A stretch of 57,500 nt of DNA from Prorocentrum cordatum (GCA_963575745.1 CAUYUJ010022409.1:54871-112370), one strand, 5' to 3'; numbered from the stretch's first letter, positions 33,579 to 45,815 are shown. A program made the numbers and translations. The notes: generated by a model not told the origin, from the letters alone.

Positions 33579-36500
33579 GGGACTCGTAGAGCTTCCTGAC
33601 AATATATAATGTGGAACAGGATCTCAGAGAACGACTAGTTTTCCAGCCCATAGACCCCTCAAGATGACAGTTTTCCAATCGAGCTCGAGTATGAGACTGA
33701 GTTCAGATCTCTGAATGCGACAGGCGGACGCGTCTGATGTCTGCAGATCGATTCCTGTGATTACCAGCTCTGCAGCCCCCCATACAGCCTGAGTTAAGTG
33801 CAGAAAACCGAGAGTACCACTCAGAATGACTCGAATAATACAACAGTTTCGCGGATCTCGTTCGAGCAGCAGACCGAGTTCGGAGCTCTCGGTTCGACGA
33901 ACGGACGCGCCTGATGTCTCGAACTCGATTCCTGTGACTAGCAGCACTCTAGCCCTCCCCAGCACGATTTGAGTACAGAAAACCGAGAGCACTTCTCAAG
34001 ATAACTCGAACAATACCAATAGGTTCGCGACCCTAGCTCGGCTAGCAGACCGAGTTCAGACCTCTGGATTCAACAGGCGAACGCGCCTGATCATTCTGAA
34101 TGCATTAGCTGTGCTGACCAGCTCTGTAGCTGTCCTGAAGCTCGAGTTATCTTAAGAAAACCGACAGCGCGTATCAAGATGACTCAAAATAGCTGTTCCC
34201 GCCTGCCTGCTTTTTGGTCTTCAAAGTTACCCGATCGAGCTGAGATCAAGATGGCGAGCGGGAATAAGATCGAATATCATGGGAAAAAATACTAGAGCTC
34301 TAACGACTGGTCAAATTTCGAGAACGAAATTTTCAACCGACCAAAAGTCACCAAAAGGTCCGTCGAGATTTTTCTTGCCAACTAGCTCTCCAGCGCTCCG
34401 GAATTACTCTTAAGCTTCCAGCAATAACTTGCTAAGGGAAGCTCTACGAGTTACTAGCTCTCCAGCGCGCCGGAATTACTCTTAGCTTCCAGCTATAACT
34501 AGCTAAGGGAAGCTCTACGAGTTAACGACACGCGGGACGCTGGAAATCTCGCAGGAGACGCTTGCAGGGGCGCCGTTTGCGATGCGTGGGGCCCTGCAAA
34601 GCGCACTGGGCGCCGGCGGTAAACCGTCAACCTTTCTTACCGCCGGGGGACTCGTAGAGCTTCCTGACAATATATAATGTGGAAAAGAATTTCAGAGAAC
34701 GACTAATTTGTCAGCCCAAGCGATTATAGACTCTAACAAAACAAACGAACAGTTTTCCAATCGAGCTCGAGTATGAAACCGAGTTCAGACCTCTGAATGC
34801 GACAGGCGGACGCGTCTGATGTCTGCGGATCGATTCCTGTGATTACCAGCTCTGCAGCCCCCCATACAGCCTGAGTTAAGTGCAGAAAACCGAGAGTACC
34901 TCTCAGGATGACTCGAATAATACAACAGTTTCGCGGATCTCGTTCGAGCAGCAGACCGAGTTCCGAGCTCTCGGTTCGACGAACGGACGCGCCTGATGTC
35001 TCGAAATCGATTTCTGTGACCAGCAGAGCTATAGCCCTCCCCCAGTACGATTTATGTACAGAAAACCGAGAGCACTTCTCAAGATGACTCGAACAATACC
35101 AATAGGTTCGCGAATCTAGCTCGGGGAGCAGGCCGAGTTCAGAGCTCTTGATTCAACAGACGAGCGCGCCTGATAATTCTCAATCGATTTCTGTGAGTAT
35201 CAGCTCTGTGGCTGCCCTACAGATCGAGTTAAGTACGAAAAACCGAGAGCGTCTGCTACAATGACTCGAATAATACGAATAGGTTTGCGACCCTAGCTCG
35301 GCTAGGTCGGCTAGCAGACCGAGTTCAGACCTCTGGATTCAACAGGCGAACGCGCCTGATCATTCTGAATGCATTAGCTGTGCTGACCAGCTCTGTAGAT
35401 GTCCTGAAGCTCGAGTTATCTTGAGAAAACCGACAGCGCGTATCAAGATGACTCGAAACGGCCGTTCCCGCCTGCCTGCTTTTTGGCCTTCAAAGTCACC
35501 CGATCGAGCTGAGATCAAGATGGCGAGCGGGAATAAGATCAAATATCATGGGAAAAAATACTAGAGCTCTAACGAATGGTCAAATTTTGAGAACGAAACT
35601 GGCGCCGGCGGTGAACCGTCAACCTGGTCACCGCCGGGAACCTCGTAGACTCCTAACACGCGTAAGAGTGCTCAGTATCAAAAGAGGGAGCTTCTGGAAG
35701 CATTTCTCGGAAAAGAGAAAACATGATTTTTTTTCACGTCGACATATAGTTGGTTTCGCCAAGTGTTTTGATAGTAAAATGGCATGTAGAGAGCTCATAT
35801 TAAGACGCTGAGGCCCTCATAATCATCTACAGGTGCGAAAAAATCTGCTTTCTCAAAATAAATGGTCAAATATCTTTCAAAAAGTCGCAAAACCACCCAA
35901 AATTTACCACATTGTCCGTTCTGGTCGGGTCGACCAACTAGCTCCACCCTGCGCCGGAATTCCTCTAGCTCATCGATGCCGAAGAGCTCTACGAGGTACT
36001 TGCAAGCGTCCAAAACCCGGACTGGCGCCGGCGGTGAACCGTCAACCTGGTCACCGCCGGAAACCTCGTAGAGCTCCTTTTACGGGTAAGAGTGCTCAGA
36101 GTCGAAAGAGAGAGCTTCTGGGAGCATTTCTCGAAAAGGGGGAAAATTGATTTTTTTCGTCTCGACATGAAGATGGTTGCTCCAAGTGTTTGAATAGTAA
36201 AAGAGCGCCTACGGAGCTCATATTAAGACAGAGAGGCCCTCATAGTCGTTTACAGGTGCGAAAAATCTGATTTCTCAAAATGAATTGTCAAATATATTTC
36301 AAAAAATTGCAAAACCACCCAAAAGTTACCACTTTGTCCTTTCTGGCCGGGTCGAGCAACTAGCTCCACCCCGCGCCGGACTGGGCGCCGGCGGTAAACC
36401 GTCAACCTTTCTTACCGCCGGGGGACTCGTAGAGCTTCCTGACAATATATAATGTGGAAAAAAAATTCAGAGAACGACTAGTTTTTCAGCCCAAGCGATT

Positions 36501-37515
36501 ATAGACCTCTCAAGATGACTCTAACAAAACAAACGAACAGTTTTCCAATCGAGCTTGAGTATGAAACCGAGTTCAAACCTCTGAATGCGACAGGCGGACG
36601 CGTCTAATGTCTGCGCATCGATTCCTGTGATTACCAGCTCTGCAGCCCCCCATAGAGCCTGAGTTAAGTGCAGAAAACCGAGAGTACCTCTCAGGATGAC
36701 TCGAATAATACAACAGTTTCGCGGACCTTGTTCGAGCAGCAGACCGAGTTCCGATCTCTCGGTTCGACGAACGGACGCGCCTAATGTGTTCGAATCGATT
36801 TCTGTGACCAGCAGCACTTTAGCCCTCCCCCAGCACGATTTAAGTACAGAAAACCGAGAGCACTTCTCAAGATGACTCCAACAATACGAATAGGTTCGCG
36901 GACCTAGCTCGGAAAGCAGGCCGAGTTCAGAGCTCTTGATTCAACAGACGAACGCGCCTGATAATACTCAATCGATTTCTGTGATTATCAGCTCTGTGGC
37001 TGCCCTACAGATCGTACGAAAAACCGAGAGCGTCTGCTACAATGACTCGAATAATACGAATAGGTTTGCGACCCTAGCTCGGCTAGCAGACCGAGTTCAG
37101 ACCTCTGGATTCAACAGGCGAACGCGCCTGATCATTCTGAATGCATTAGCTGTGCTGACCAGCTCTGTAGCTGTCCTGAAGCTCGAGTTATCTTGAGAAA
37201 ACCGACAGCGCGTATCAAGATGACTCGAAACGGCCGTTCCCGCCTGCCTGCTTTTTGGCCTTCAAAGTTACCCGATCGAGCTGAGATCAAGATGGCGAGC
37301 GGGAATAAGATCGAATATCATGGGGAAAAAATACTAGAGCTCTAACGAATTGTCAAATTTGAGAACAAAATTTTCAACCGACCAAAAGTCACCAAAAGGT
37401 CCGTCGAGATTTTTCTTGCCAACTAGCTCTGGGGCGCGCCGGAATTACTCTTAGCTTCCAGCTATAACTAGCTAAGGGAAGCTCTACGAGTTAACTGGGC
37501 GCCGGCGGTAAACCG

Positions 37516-37527
37516 TCAACCTTGGTT
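37516..37527. repeat. Target-site duplication, left copy (element 3)
   Basis: TCAACCTTGGTT is repeated at 38856-38867 on the other side of element 3. The terminal T residues may belong to the tail. Confidence 0.75.
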
Positions 37528-38855
37528 TTTTTGCGGTCGACTGTGCAGGCTTTCCAGCCTAGTCGGAAGCAGTAAAGGGCGGACGACAACCCGCGGCATG
37601 ACAAGAGACGTATGCTCATCGTCAAAAGAAGAATAAATTAATGAGATCAAATACAATCGAACCTCTTTGAGGCAACCGTAATTCTCAATCAACAAGCACG
37701 TCGAAACAATCAAGAAAATGAATGAAACCTGTCTCTGAATCCGTCTCACTGAATAAGCACGTGACACAATACAAGCAAGCAACAAAGAGAGGCGGCGGCA
37801 GGCAGCAGATACTCAGGTGCAATGCATAGTATTAGCAGGTCTCGTAGACACAGGCCTCGTAGACGCAGCACTCGCCACAGAACCTGATCGCACCAGTCCC
37901 TGAAGTCTCTGGACGGAGGCCTCAAGTTGATTTCGTCTAGCCTCCAAATTGGAAATTGCAACACCCTGCTTCTGTACCTGGGTCTGAACATTATCGATTT
38001 TACTACCCTGAACTACTATGGCGTCCTGGATCCTCTCAGTATTGTCATCCATCTTATGCATCGTCTGAAGTAGTAAGCACCGCATGTTATCCTCGTTATC
38101 CTTCTCCAACTCCGACATCTTCACATCAGCTGCCGTCTGAGCAGGAACAGGAACGTGCGAACCCACGTGCGCAACTTCATGATCAACACGCTGAGTCTTT
38201 AGGGTCTGCCCAACAGGCTCCCCAAGGACAGCATCATGCCCCGACCTGCAAGTCATAGTTTTCTTCTTCGGCCTCCTCGATATGGGTCTCAGCCTTGCTT
38301 GAAGGGGTATCTCATAAGAAACCACTGAAGACCGATCATCAAACTGGACTCGCCTAGATGACGAGCTCCCAACATGAGAATCAGAGGCGCCATGATCAAC
38401 ACTGGACCTGTGATAACAAGATATCTCATGATCAACATCCTGATCAGCCTTTAGGGTCTGCCCGACAGGCTCCCCGAGGACAGCATCCTGCCCCGACCTG
38501 CACGTCATAATTTTCTTCCTCAGCCTCCTCCGCTGCCGCCGGGATCCGGCCGAACCGGCGGCAGCGGGATCAGGGGCGCCCTGCGCCGGACCAACGCCAC
38601 ACCGCGTCGCCGCCATGACCGAGGCCACGGCAGCCGCGGCGGCTGCGACAGTCCTGCGCGGGGCACCTGCCTGAACAGCAGCGCGGACCGCTGCCTCCAC
38701 AAGAGAAGCAGCCAACGCGGCGCCGCCGTCGTCCCTCATAGTGAGAGCACCGTGTACAGTATGAGGAACCAAAGACTCCTGACTGCACAATGCAGCTCGA
38801 GAGAGCCCCCCGGCGGGACAAGGCCGAGGGAGAGCGGGAGGTAAGCTCCGCGTCC
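37526..38855 (-). mobile_element. Non-autonomous retroelement with ORF1-like gene only, element 3
   Basis: About 1.33 kb, complete at both ends: it has a target duplication TCAACCTTGG(TT), a 5' end shared with element 2, one intact ORF and a 3' UTR of about 290 nt with a short A tail. The 3' UTR is shared with elements 4 and 5 (GCGGTCGACTGTGCAGGCTT through GTCTCACTGAA.AAGCACGTG). It carries no endonuclease or RT and would depend on an autonomous relative. The combination of an element-2-like 5' end with an element-5-like 3' end makes it a chimera or a reduced member of the family. Confidence 0.85.
37813..38739 (-). CDS. Coiled-coil ORF1-like protein of element 3
   Basis: 308 codons from ATG (MRDDGG). 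The frame is open further upstream to the element edge but only from a TTG, so the ATG is preferred. An Ala-rich N-terminus (about 7-45) and a basic patch (RRQRRRLRKK, about 67-76) are followed by a direct repeat: MTCRSGQDAVLGEPVGQTLK (about 78-97) and MTCRSGHDAVLGEPVGQTLK (about 162-181). Residues about 205-295 are a likely coiled coil. It lacks the PTYVELYGWV domain seen in elements 1 and 2, so only the N-terminal half of an ORF1 is represented. The stop is UGA; the frame stays open for about 99 further codons, which may be chance. The function is unknown. Confidence 0.7.
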   Translation of the reverse strand: MRDDGGAALAASLVEAAVRAAVQAGAPRRTVAAAAAAVASVMAATRCGVGPAQGAPDPAAAGSAGSRRQRRRLRKKIMTCRSGQDAVLGEPVGQTLKADQDVDHEISCYHRSSVDHGASDSHVGSSSSRRVQFDDRSSVVSYEIPLQARLRPISRRPKKKTMTCRSGHDAVLGEPVGQTLKTQRVDHEVAHVGSHVPVPAQTAADVKMSELEKDNEDNMRCLLLQTMHKMDDNTERIQDAIVVQGSKIDNVQTQVQKQGVAISNLEARRNQLEASVQRLQGLVRSGSVASAASTRPVSTRPANTMHCT

Positions 38856-38867
38856 TCAACCTTGGTT
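38856..38867. repeat. Target-site duplication, right copy (element 3)
   Basis: TCAACCTTGGTT matches 37516-37527. It continues directly into ACCGCCGGGGGACTCG, the right arm of the split class A hairpin. Confidence 0.75.
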
Positions 38868-41800
38868 ACCGCCGGGGGACTCGTAGAGCTTCCTGACAAC
38901 ATATACTGTCGGAAAAAATTGCAGAGAACGAATAGTGTTTCAGCCGATTTCGAGTATCAGACCGAATGCGACAGACGGACGCGTCTGATCTCGCCGAATC
39001 GATCCCTGTGATTACCCGCCCTGCAGCCTCCCTACAGCCCGAATTAAGTGCAGAACGCCGACAGTAGCTCTCAAGCTGACTGAAGAATACGAACAGTTTC
39101 GTGGTTCTGGATCGCGCAACAGACCGAGTTCAGAGCTCTGGATTCAACAGGCGAACGCGCCTGATGATTCTGAGTGCGGTAGGTGTGCTTACCAGCACAG
39201 TATCTGCCCTCCAGCTCGAGTTAAGTAGAAAATACCGACAACGCGTATTAAGTTGACTCATATAATACGAATAGGTTTGCGGACCTAGCTCGACTAGCAG
39301 ACCGAGTTTCGACCTATGGATTCAACAGGCGAACGCGTCTGATCATTCTGAGTGCGATAGGAGTGCTTACCAGCACTGTAGCTGCCCTACAGCTCGAGTT
39401 AAGTAGAAAATACCGACAACGCGTATCAAGTTGACTCGAATAATACAAACAGGTTTGCGGACCTAGCTCGGCTGACAGATCGATTTCAGACCTCTGGATT
39501 CAACAGGCGAACGCGCCTGATCATTCTGCATGCGTTAGCTGTGCTTACCAGCTCTGTAGCTGCCCTAGAGCTCGAGTTATGTTCAGAAAACCGTCAGCGC
39601 GTATCAAGATGACTCGAAACGGCCGTTCCCGCCACTGTGCTTTTTGGCCTTCAAAGTTACCCGATCGAGCTGAGATCAAGATGGCGAGCGGGAATAAGAT
39701 CGAATATCACGGGAAAAAATACTAGAGCTCTAACGAATTGTCAAATTTCGAGAACGAAATTTTCAACCGAGCAAAAGTCACCAAAAGTTCCGTCGAGATT
39801 TTTCTTGCCAACTAGCTCTCCAGCGCGCCGGAATTACTCTTAGCTTCCAGCTATAACTGGCGCCGGCGGTGAACCGTCAACCTGGTCACCGCCGGGAACC
39901 TCGTAGAGCTCCTTGCATCCGTGAGAAAGCTCAGGATCAAAGCGAGAGCTTCTGGGAGCTTTTCTACAGAAAAAATCAAGTTGATAATTTTCGGAGTCAA
40001 CATGAAGTCGGTTGCTCCAAGTGAACTGGTACTGAAAATCACTCTAGAGAGCTGAGCTGCTCAGGGAACGAAGTTTATATCTCAATGCTCGGAGTAAAAA
40101 TCTGCTTTCTCAAAATGAATTGTCAAATATCTTTCAAAAAATTACAAAACCACCCAAAAGTTGCCACATTGTCCGCCTCGGCCGGGTGGGCCAACTAGCT
40201 CTACCCCGCGCCGGAATTCCTCTAGCTCATCGATAACGAAGAGCTCTACGAGGTACTAGCTAAGGGAAGCTCTATGAGTTACTGGGCGCCGGCGGTAAAC
40301 CGTCAACCTTTCTTACCGCCGGGGGACTCGTAGAGCTTCCTGACAATATATAATGTGGACAAGAAACCCAAAGAACAAATATTTTTTCAGCCCAAGCGAT
40401 TTCAGACCTCTCAAGATGACTGTAATTAAAAAACAAACAGTTTCGCAACCCAGTTCGAGCATCGAACCGACTTCAGACCTCTGAATGCGACAGGCGGGCG
40501 CGTCTGATGTCTGCGTATCCACTCATGTGATTCCCAGCCCTGCAGTTCCCCCTACAGCCCGAGTTAAGTGCGGAAAACCGACAATATCGACTGGAATAAT
40601 ATAATAGTATCGCGGACCTAGTTCGCAAACCGAGTTCCGCGCTCTGGTATCGACCAACAGACGCGCCTGATGTGTGCGAACCGATATCTGTGTCCCGCAG
40701 CACTGTAGCGCTCCCCCAGCACGAGTTGAGAGCAGGAAATTAAGAGCTCTTCTCAAGATGATTTGGACAATACGAATAACTTCGCGAACCTAGCTCAAGC
40801 AGCAGGCCGAGTTCAGAGCTCTCGATTCAACAGACGAACGCGCCTGCTCGTTTCCAATCGATTTCTGTCACTATCAACTCTGCAGCTGCCCTACAGCTCG
40901 AGTTGAATACAAAATACCGAGAGCGTCTGTCAAGATGACTCGGATGATACGAATAGGTCTGCGGACATAGCTCGGCTAGCAGACCGAGTTCAGACCTCTG
41001 GATTCAACAGGCGAACGCGCCTGATAATTCTGGATGCGATAGATGTGCTTGCCAGCTTTGTAGCTGCCCTACAGCTCGAGTTAAGTACAAAATACCGAGA
41101 GCGCCTGTCAAGATGACTCGAATACGAAATTTTCAACCGACCAAAAGTCACCAAAAGGTCCGTCGAGATTTTTGTTGCCAACTAGCTCTCCAGCTCCCCG
41201 GAATTACTCTTAAGCTTCCAGCAATAACTGGACGCCGGCGGTAAACCGTCAACCTTGGTTACCGCCGGGAGACTCGTAGAGCTTCTAGCTCGACTGAAGT
41301 TAATAACACGGAGGACCTAGCAACATTCCGACTCATATTAAATATTTTATTTCCTCTCAATGCGACAGGCGGGCGCGTCTTGTCTGCGAGTCGACTTCTA
41401 TCATTACCAGCCCTGCAGCCCCCTACAGCCCGAGTTAAGTGCAGAAAACTGACAGCACCTCTCAGGATGACTCCAATTACAGTAGTTTTGCAGACCTAAT
41501 TCGGGCAGCAGACAAGTTCCGAGCTCTGGTTTCTGCAGACGGATGATGTCTCTAAATCGATTGCTGTCCCCAGGAGCACTGTAGCCTCCCTAGCAATACC
41601 GACAGCACTTCTCAGGATGACAAGAAACAATACGAATAGTTTTGCACCTAGCTCAGGCAGCAGGCCAAGTTCAGTGCTCTTCAGTCAACGAACAAAGGCG
41701 CCTGGTGATTTCCAATAGATTTCTGTGACTACGAGCTCTGTAGCTGGCCTGCGGCTCGAGTTAGGTACAGAAAACCGAGGGCGCCTATCAAGATGACCCA

Positions 41801-44351
41801 AATAATACGAATAGGTTTGCGGACCTAGCTCGGCTAGCAGACCGAGTTCAGACCTCTAGATTTAACAGGCGAACGCGCCTAATGGTTCTGACTGCGATAG
41901 GTGTGCTTGCCAGCTCTATAGCTGTTTTACAGCTCGAGTTAAGACCAGAAAACCGAGAGTTTCTGTCAAGTTGACTCGAATAATACAAACAGGTTTGCGA
42001 CCCTAGCTCGGCTCACAGACCGAGTTCAGACCTCTGGGTTCAACAGGCGATCGCGCCTGATCATTCTGCATGCATTAGCTGTGCTTACCAGCTCTGTAGC
42101 TGCCCTGGAGCTCGAGTTATGTTCAGAAAACCGACAGCGCGTATCAAGATGACTCGAAACGGGCGTTCCCGCCACAGTGCTTTTTGGCCTTCAAAGTTAC
42201 CCGATCGAGCTGAGATCAAGATGGCGAGCGGGAATAAGATCGAATATCACGGGAAAAAATACTAGAGCTCTAACAAATGGTCAAATTTCGAGAACGAAAT
42301 TTTCAACCGAGCAAAAGTCAGCAAAAGTTCCGTCGAGATTTTTCTTGCCAACTAGCTCTGGGGCGCGCCGGAATTACTCTTAGCTTCCAGCTATAACTGG
42401 CGCCGGCGGTGAACCGTCAACCTGGACACCGCCGGGAACCTCGTAGAGCTCCTGGCACGCGTGAGAGTGCTCAGCATCAAAAGAGAGGGCTTCTGGAAGC
42501 ATTTCTCGAAAATAAGAAAACGTGATTTTTTCCATGTCGACATGAAGTTGGTTTCGCCAAGTGTTTTGATAGTAAAAGTGCGCCTGGAGAGCTCATATTT
42601 CGACAGAGAGGCCCTCATATTCGTTTACAGGTGCGAAAAATCTGCTTTCTCAAAATAAATGGTCAAATATCTTTCAAAAAATCGCAAAACCACCCAAAAG
42701 TTATCACTTTGTCCGTTCTGGCCGGGTCGACCAACTAGCTCCACCCCGAGCCGGAATTCCTCTAGCTCATCGACTGGCGCCGGCGGTGAACCGTCAACCT
42801 GGTCACCGCCGGGAACCTCGTAGAGCTCCTCTCACTGGTGAGAGTGCAGAGAATCGACACTGAATGGAAAAATAGTTTTTTTGGGGGAAATCTTCAAATT
42901 CGATTTTTTGAATGTTTATATTCGCTCAGATTCTGGAAGTCCACTCGTGTAAAAATGCAATGAGAGAGCTGAGCTGCTACCGGAGAGGAGTTTATATGCC
43001 AATGCTCGGCGTAAAAATCTGCTTTCTCAAAATAAATGGTCAAATATCTTTCAAAAAATCGCAAAACCACCCAAAAGTTGTCACATTGTCCGCCTCCGCC
43101 GGATCGGCGAACTAGCTCCACCCCGCGCCGGAATTCCTCTAGCTCATCGACTGGGCGCCGGCGGTAAACCGTCAACCTTCTTACCGCCGGGGGACTCGTA
43201 GAGCTTCCTGCGAATATATAATGTGGAAAAAAAGATTGTTGAGAACGAAAAATTTTTCAGCCCAAGCGATTTCAGACTGGGCGCCGGCGGTAAACTGTCA
43301 ACCTTGGGAACAGCCGGGAGACTCGTGGAGCTTCCTAGCTCGACTTAAGTTGAGAAAACCGACAGCACCTACAGCGCGTATCAAGATGACTCGAAACGGC
43401 CGATACCGCCGCGATGTTTTTTTGCAGTAATATCTACCCGATCAAGCTGAGATCAAGATGGCGAGTGGAAATAAGATCGAATATGGTCGGAAAAATACTG
43501 GAGCTCTAACGAATGTTGAAATTTCGCAAACAAAATTTTCAACCGACCAAAAATCAGCAAAAGGTCCATCGAGATTTTTCTTGCCAACTTGCTCTCCAGC
43601 GCGCCGGAACTGGGAGCCGGCGGTAAACCGTCAACCAGGTTACCACCACGAGCTCTTTTCAGTAGTCACCCAACGACGGTTCCGTCAAGTGTTTTGATAG
43701 TAATAATGCAGCTATGGACCTCAGAACTAATTGGCAGACGCGACACAAACCAGCAAAGGTGCGAAAAATATCGGTTCATGATACGAATGTTCAAATCTCT
43801 CACAAAGTTCGTCCAACCGACCCAAAGTTCGCACTGGGCGCCGGCGGTAAACCGTCAACCTTGGTTACCGCCGGGAGATCGAGTTTTGTACAGAAAACCC
43901 AAGAGTTCCTGTCAAGATAACTTGAAGAAACGAACAGGTTTGCGGACCTAGCTCGGCTAGTAGACCGAGTTCAGACTTCTGGATTCTTCAGGCGAACGCG
44001 CCTAATCGTTCTACATCGATCAGCTGTGCCTACCAGCTCTGTAGCTGTCCTAAAGCTCGATTTATGTTCAGAAAACCTTCAGCGCACATCAAGATGGCTC
44101 AAAACGGCCGATCCCGCCACCGTGCTTTTTGATAGTAATATTCACCCGATCGATCTCAGATCAAGATGGCGAGCGGGAATAAGATTGAATACAACGGGAA
44201 AAAATACTAGAGCTCTAACGAATGATCAAATTTCGAGAAGAAAATTTTCGACCAACGAAAAGTCACGAAAAGTTCCGTCGAGATTGTTCTTGCCAACTAG
44301 CTCTTCAGCGCGCCAGAATTACTGGGAGCCGGCGGTAAACCGTCAACCAGG
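38868..44351 (+). repeat. Composite repeat array, block 5
   Basis: No gene is seen. Monomer runs are at 38930-39610, 40390-41130 and 41340-42150. Class B bodies are at 39863-40180, 42403-42700 and 42780-43090. Hairpins lie at 40289-40322, 41235-41268, 43158-43190 and 43841-43874 (class A) and 39863-39895 and 42780-42812 (class B), with degenerate copies at 43284 and 43617. From 43150 to 44340 the modules are very short and degenerate. A class C hairpin at 44329-44351 is split by element 5. Confidence 0.84.
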
Positions 44352-44776
44352 TTTTTGCGGACTTTGCGGTCGACTGTGCAGGCTTTCCAGCCTAGTCGGA
44401 GCAAGGAGCGGACGTATCCAAACAGGCAAGGCGTGAGTGAGCACAAACTCTTATTCACATCAAACCAGTCCGAAATACGCATGTTCAACCCGCCGTATGA
44501 CAAGAGGCGTATGCTCAACGTCACATGTGAAGTAATCAACGAATTAGACGGGGAAACAACCCGTGGAAGAACGTCACCTGAAGAATATGAGGGGCCCCTG
44601 CCCTTTACACACCTGAAGCGCTTAGTGGGGCCCACAGCGGGCCGTAGAGCCATCATGGCTCCAGCGAGAGGTCAAACAGAGAGATAAAGTGAGGAAAACA
44701 AGAACAGGTGAGATACAAGCATTACAGCCTTCGCTGTTCTAAACCGAAAGTTGCATACAAGTGCGCACGAATAGCT

Positions 44777-45775
44777 TCATCCCAACTTGTCGAAACTCCT
44801 CGGGCGTCCGAAGAATATTATTCGGTAATCGCTGCACTTGGAAACCTCAAGAAACTTGGCCATCTCGGCGCGGTTCATTTGTCCTGTCAAGAACCTGTGC
44901 ACCTCGAAGAATCCTAGGAGATCCTCCAGCGTCGCTTGCACATTCTGGAGCATCTCATACAGTTTCCGAGCATAATCTTTTTGGGCCTTCTTTGTAGGGA
45001 ACCCACGTTCTGTCACCAGCTTATCAAACAAATCCATTCCGTTCTTTAAATACTGGATCGCATTCAACTCGTTGATGCTGGCAACAGCGTCAATCCACGC
45101 TTTGACATCGGCAATGGTGGCCTGAGAGCACGTCGATGTCCCCTTGACCTTGTCACGATCTCTCCCTCGAGTCCTCTGGCGCGACTCCTTCGATACCTCA
45201 TTGAGCGTGACGGGGCGATTCAGACACCCCTGGGACGCTCCTGACAAGGCGCGGCTATCAGAATCAGACTGCACGTTCGGAGAAGACTCCGCACTCGAGG
45301 GCGCCTCCAGCTCCTCCTCCGCCGCCACAGTCACTTTCCCAAGAAGAACTCCTGAAGCTCCTCCCTTCATCCCAACGACACTATCTGTCTGACAGCCGAC
45401 TTCACAATGAAAGTCCGCAACATCAACCGTCTGCACTCCAACCTCAACCAGCGATTCAGAAGCCTGCACTCCAATATCTACATCAACCAGCGATTCAGAA
45501 GCCTGCATACGGCAAGAACGATTCTCCGAAACAGTCTTAATGTCAGCCTCCTCCTCCTCCTCCTCCAAACTGCGTTTGACAACAGGTGGATCGCGCAACA
45601 AGAGATAATCTAGAACCAAATCGGCAGTCGCCCGCTCCAGCCCTGGTGGTGGGAGACACGTAGGTGGCACCAAACCATCCAGAGGCAAACGAATAGGTAA
45701 ATGCACACAGTATCCGTTTTGAACAGCCAGCGCCCGACGCATAATGCGAGCACTTGCACTCCGTACGTGTGGCAT
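44777..45775 (-). CDS. Protein of unknown function in element 5
   Basis: 332 codons from the ATG at 45773-45775 (MPHVRSASARIMRR). The frame extends upstream through the tandem repeat, but that part looks non-coding. I do not recognise the protein. An acidic EEEEEE stretch near residue 75 is followed by repeated VQASESLV.V motifs (about 95-130), a Ser-rich region and a basic RQRTRGRDRDKVKG stretch. A predicted helical C-terminus follows (NGMDLFDKLVTERGF, KDYARKLYEMLQNV). Element 4 keeps the last 17 residues, so this ORF belongs to a family rather than to a captured host gene in this copy alone. It may act in trans with LINE proteins; that is inference. Confidence 0.65.
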   Translation of the reverse strand: MPHVRSASARIMRRALAVQNGYCVHLPIRLPLDGLVPPTCLPPPGLERATADLVLDYLLLRDPPVVKRSLEEEEEEADIKTVSENRSCRMQASESLVDVDIGVQASESLVEVGVQTVDVADFHCEVGCQTDSVVGMKGGASGVLLGKVTVAAEEELEAPSSAESSPNVQSDSDSRALSGASQGCLNRPVTLNEVSKESRQRTRGRDRDKVKGTSTCSQATIADVKAWIDAVASINELNAIQYLKNGMDLFDKLVTERGFPTKKAQKDYARKLYEMLQNVQATLEDLLGFFEVHRFLTGQMNRAEMAKFLEVSKCSDYRIIFFGRPRSFDKLG

Positions 45776-45815
45776 AACGAAAGATTGCAGAGACTGCCTC
45801 GGAAGCACCCAGCAA

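Larger units (their letters stand above)
27681..37515 (+). repeat. Composite repeat array, block 4
   Basis: The longest uninterrupted array; no gene is seen. Six to eight composite units of about 1.0-1.3 kb follow one another, each built of hairpin, monomer run, terminal module and short fold-back modules. Class A hairpins lie at 29066-29099, 30193-30226, 31324-31357, 32575-32608, 33545-33578, 34613-34646 and 36388-36421. Class B hairpins lie at 35605-35637 and 36028-36060. Units at 30240-31050 and 32640-33480 are close copies of each other and of 38880-39740, showing recent duplication of whole units. A region at 31830-32010 is locally scrambled by small deletions. Confidence 0.87.

Noticed and set aside
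27681-37515. CRISPR-like array
   Set aside because: The repeats are long, diverged and contiguous, without unique spacers, and the genome is a dinoflagellate nucleus.
37516-37812. Readthrough extension after the UGA of the element 3 ORF
   Set aside because: About 99 further codons are open, but the matching frame in element 4 is interrupted and the region is a shared 3' UTR, so chance is the simpler view.
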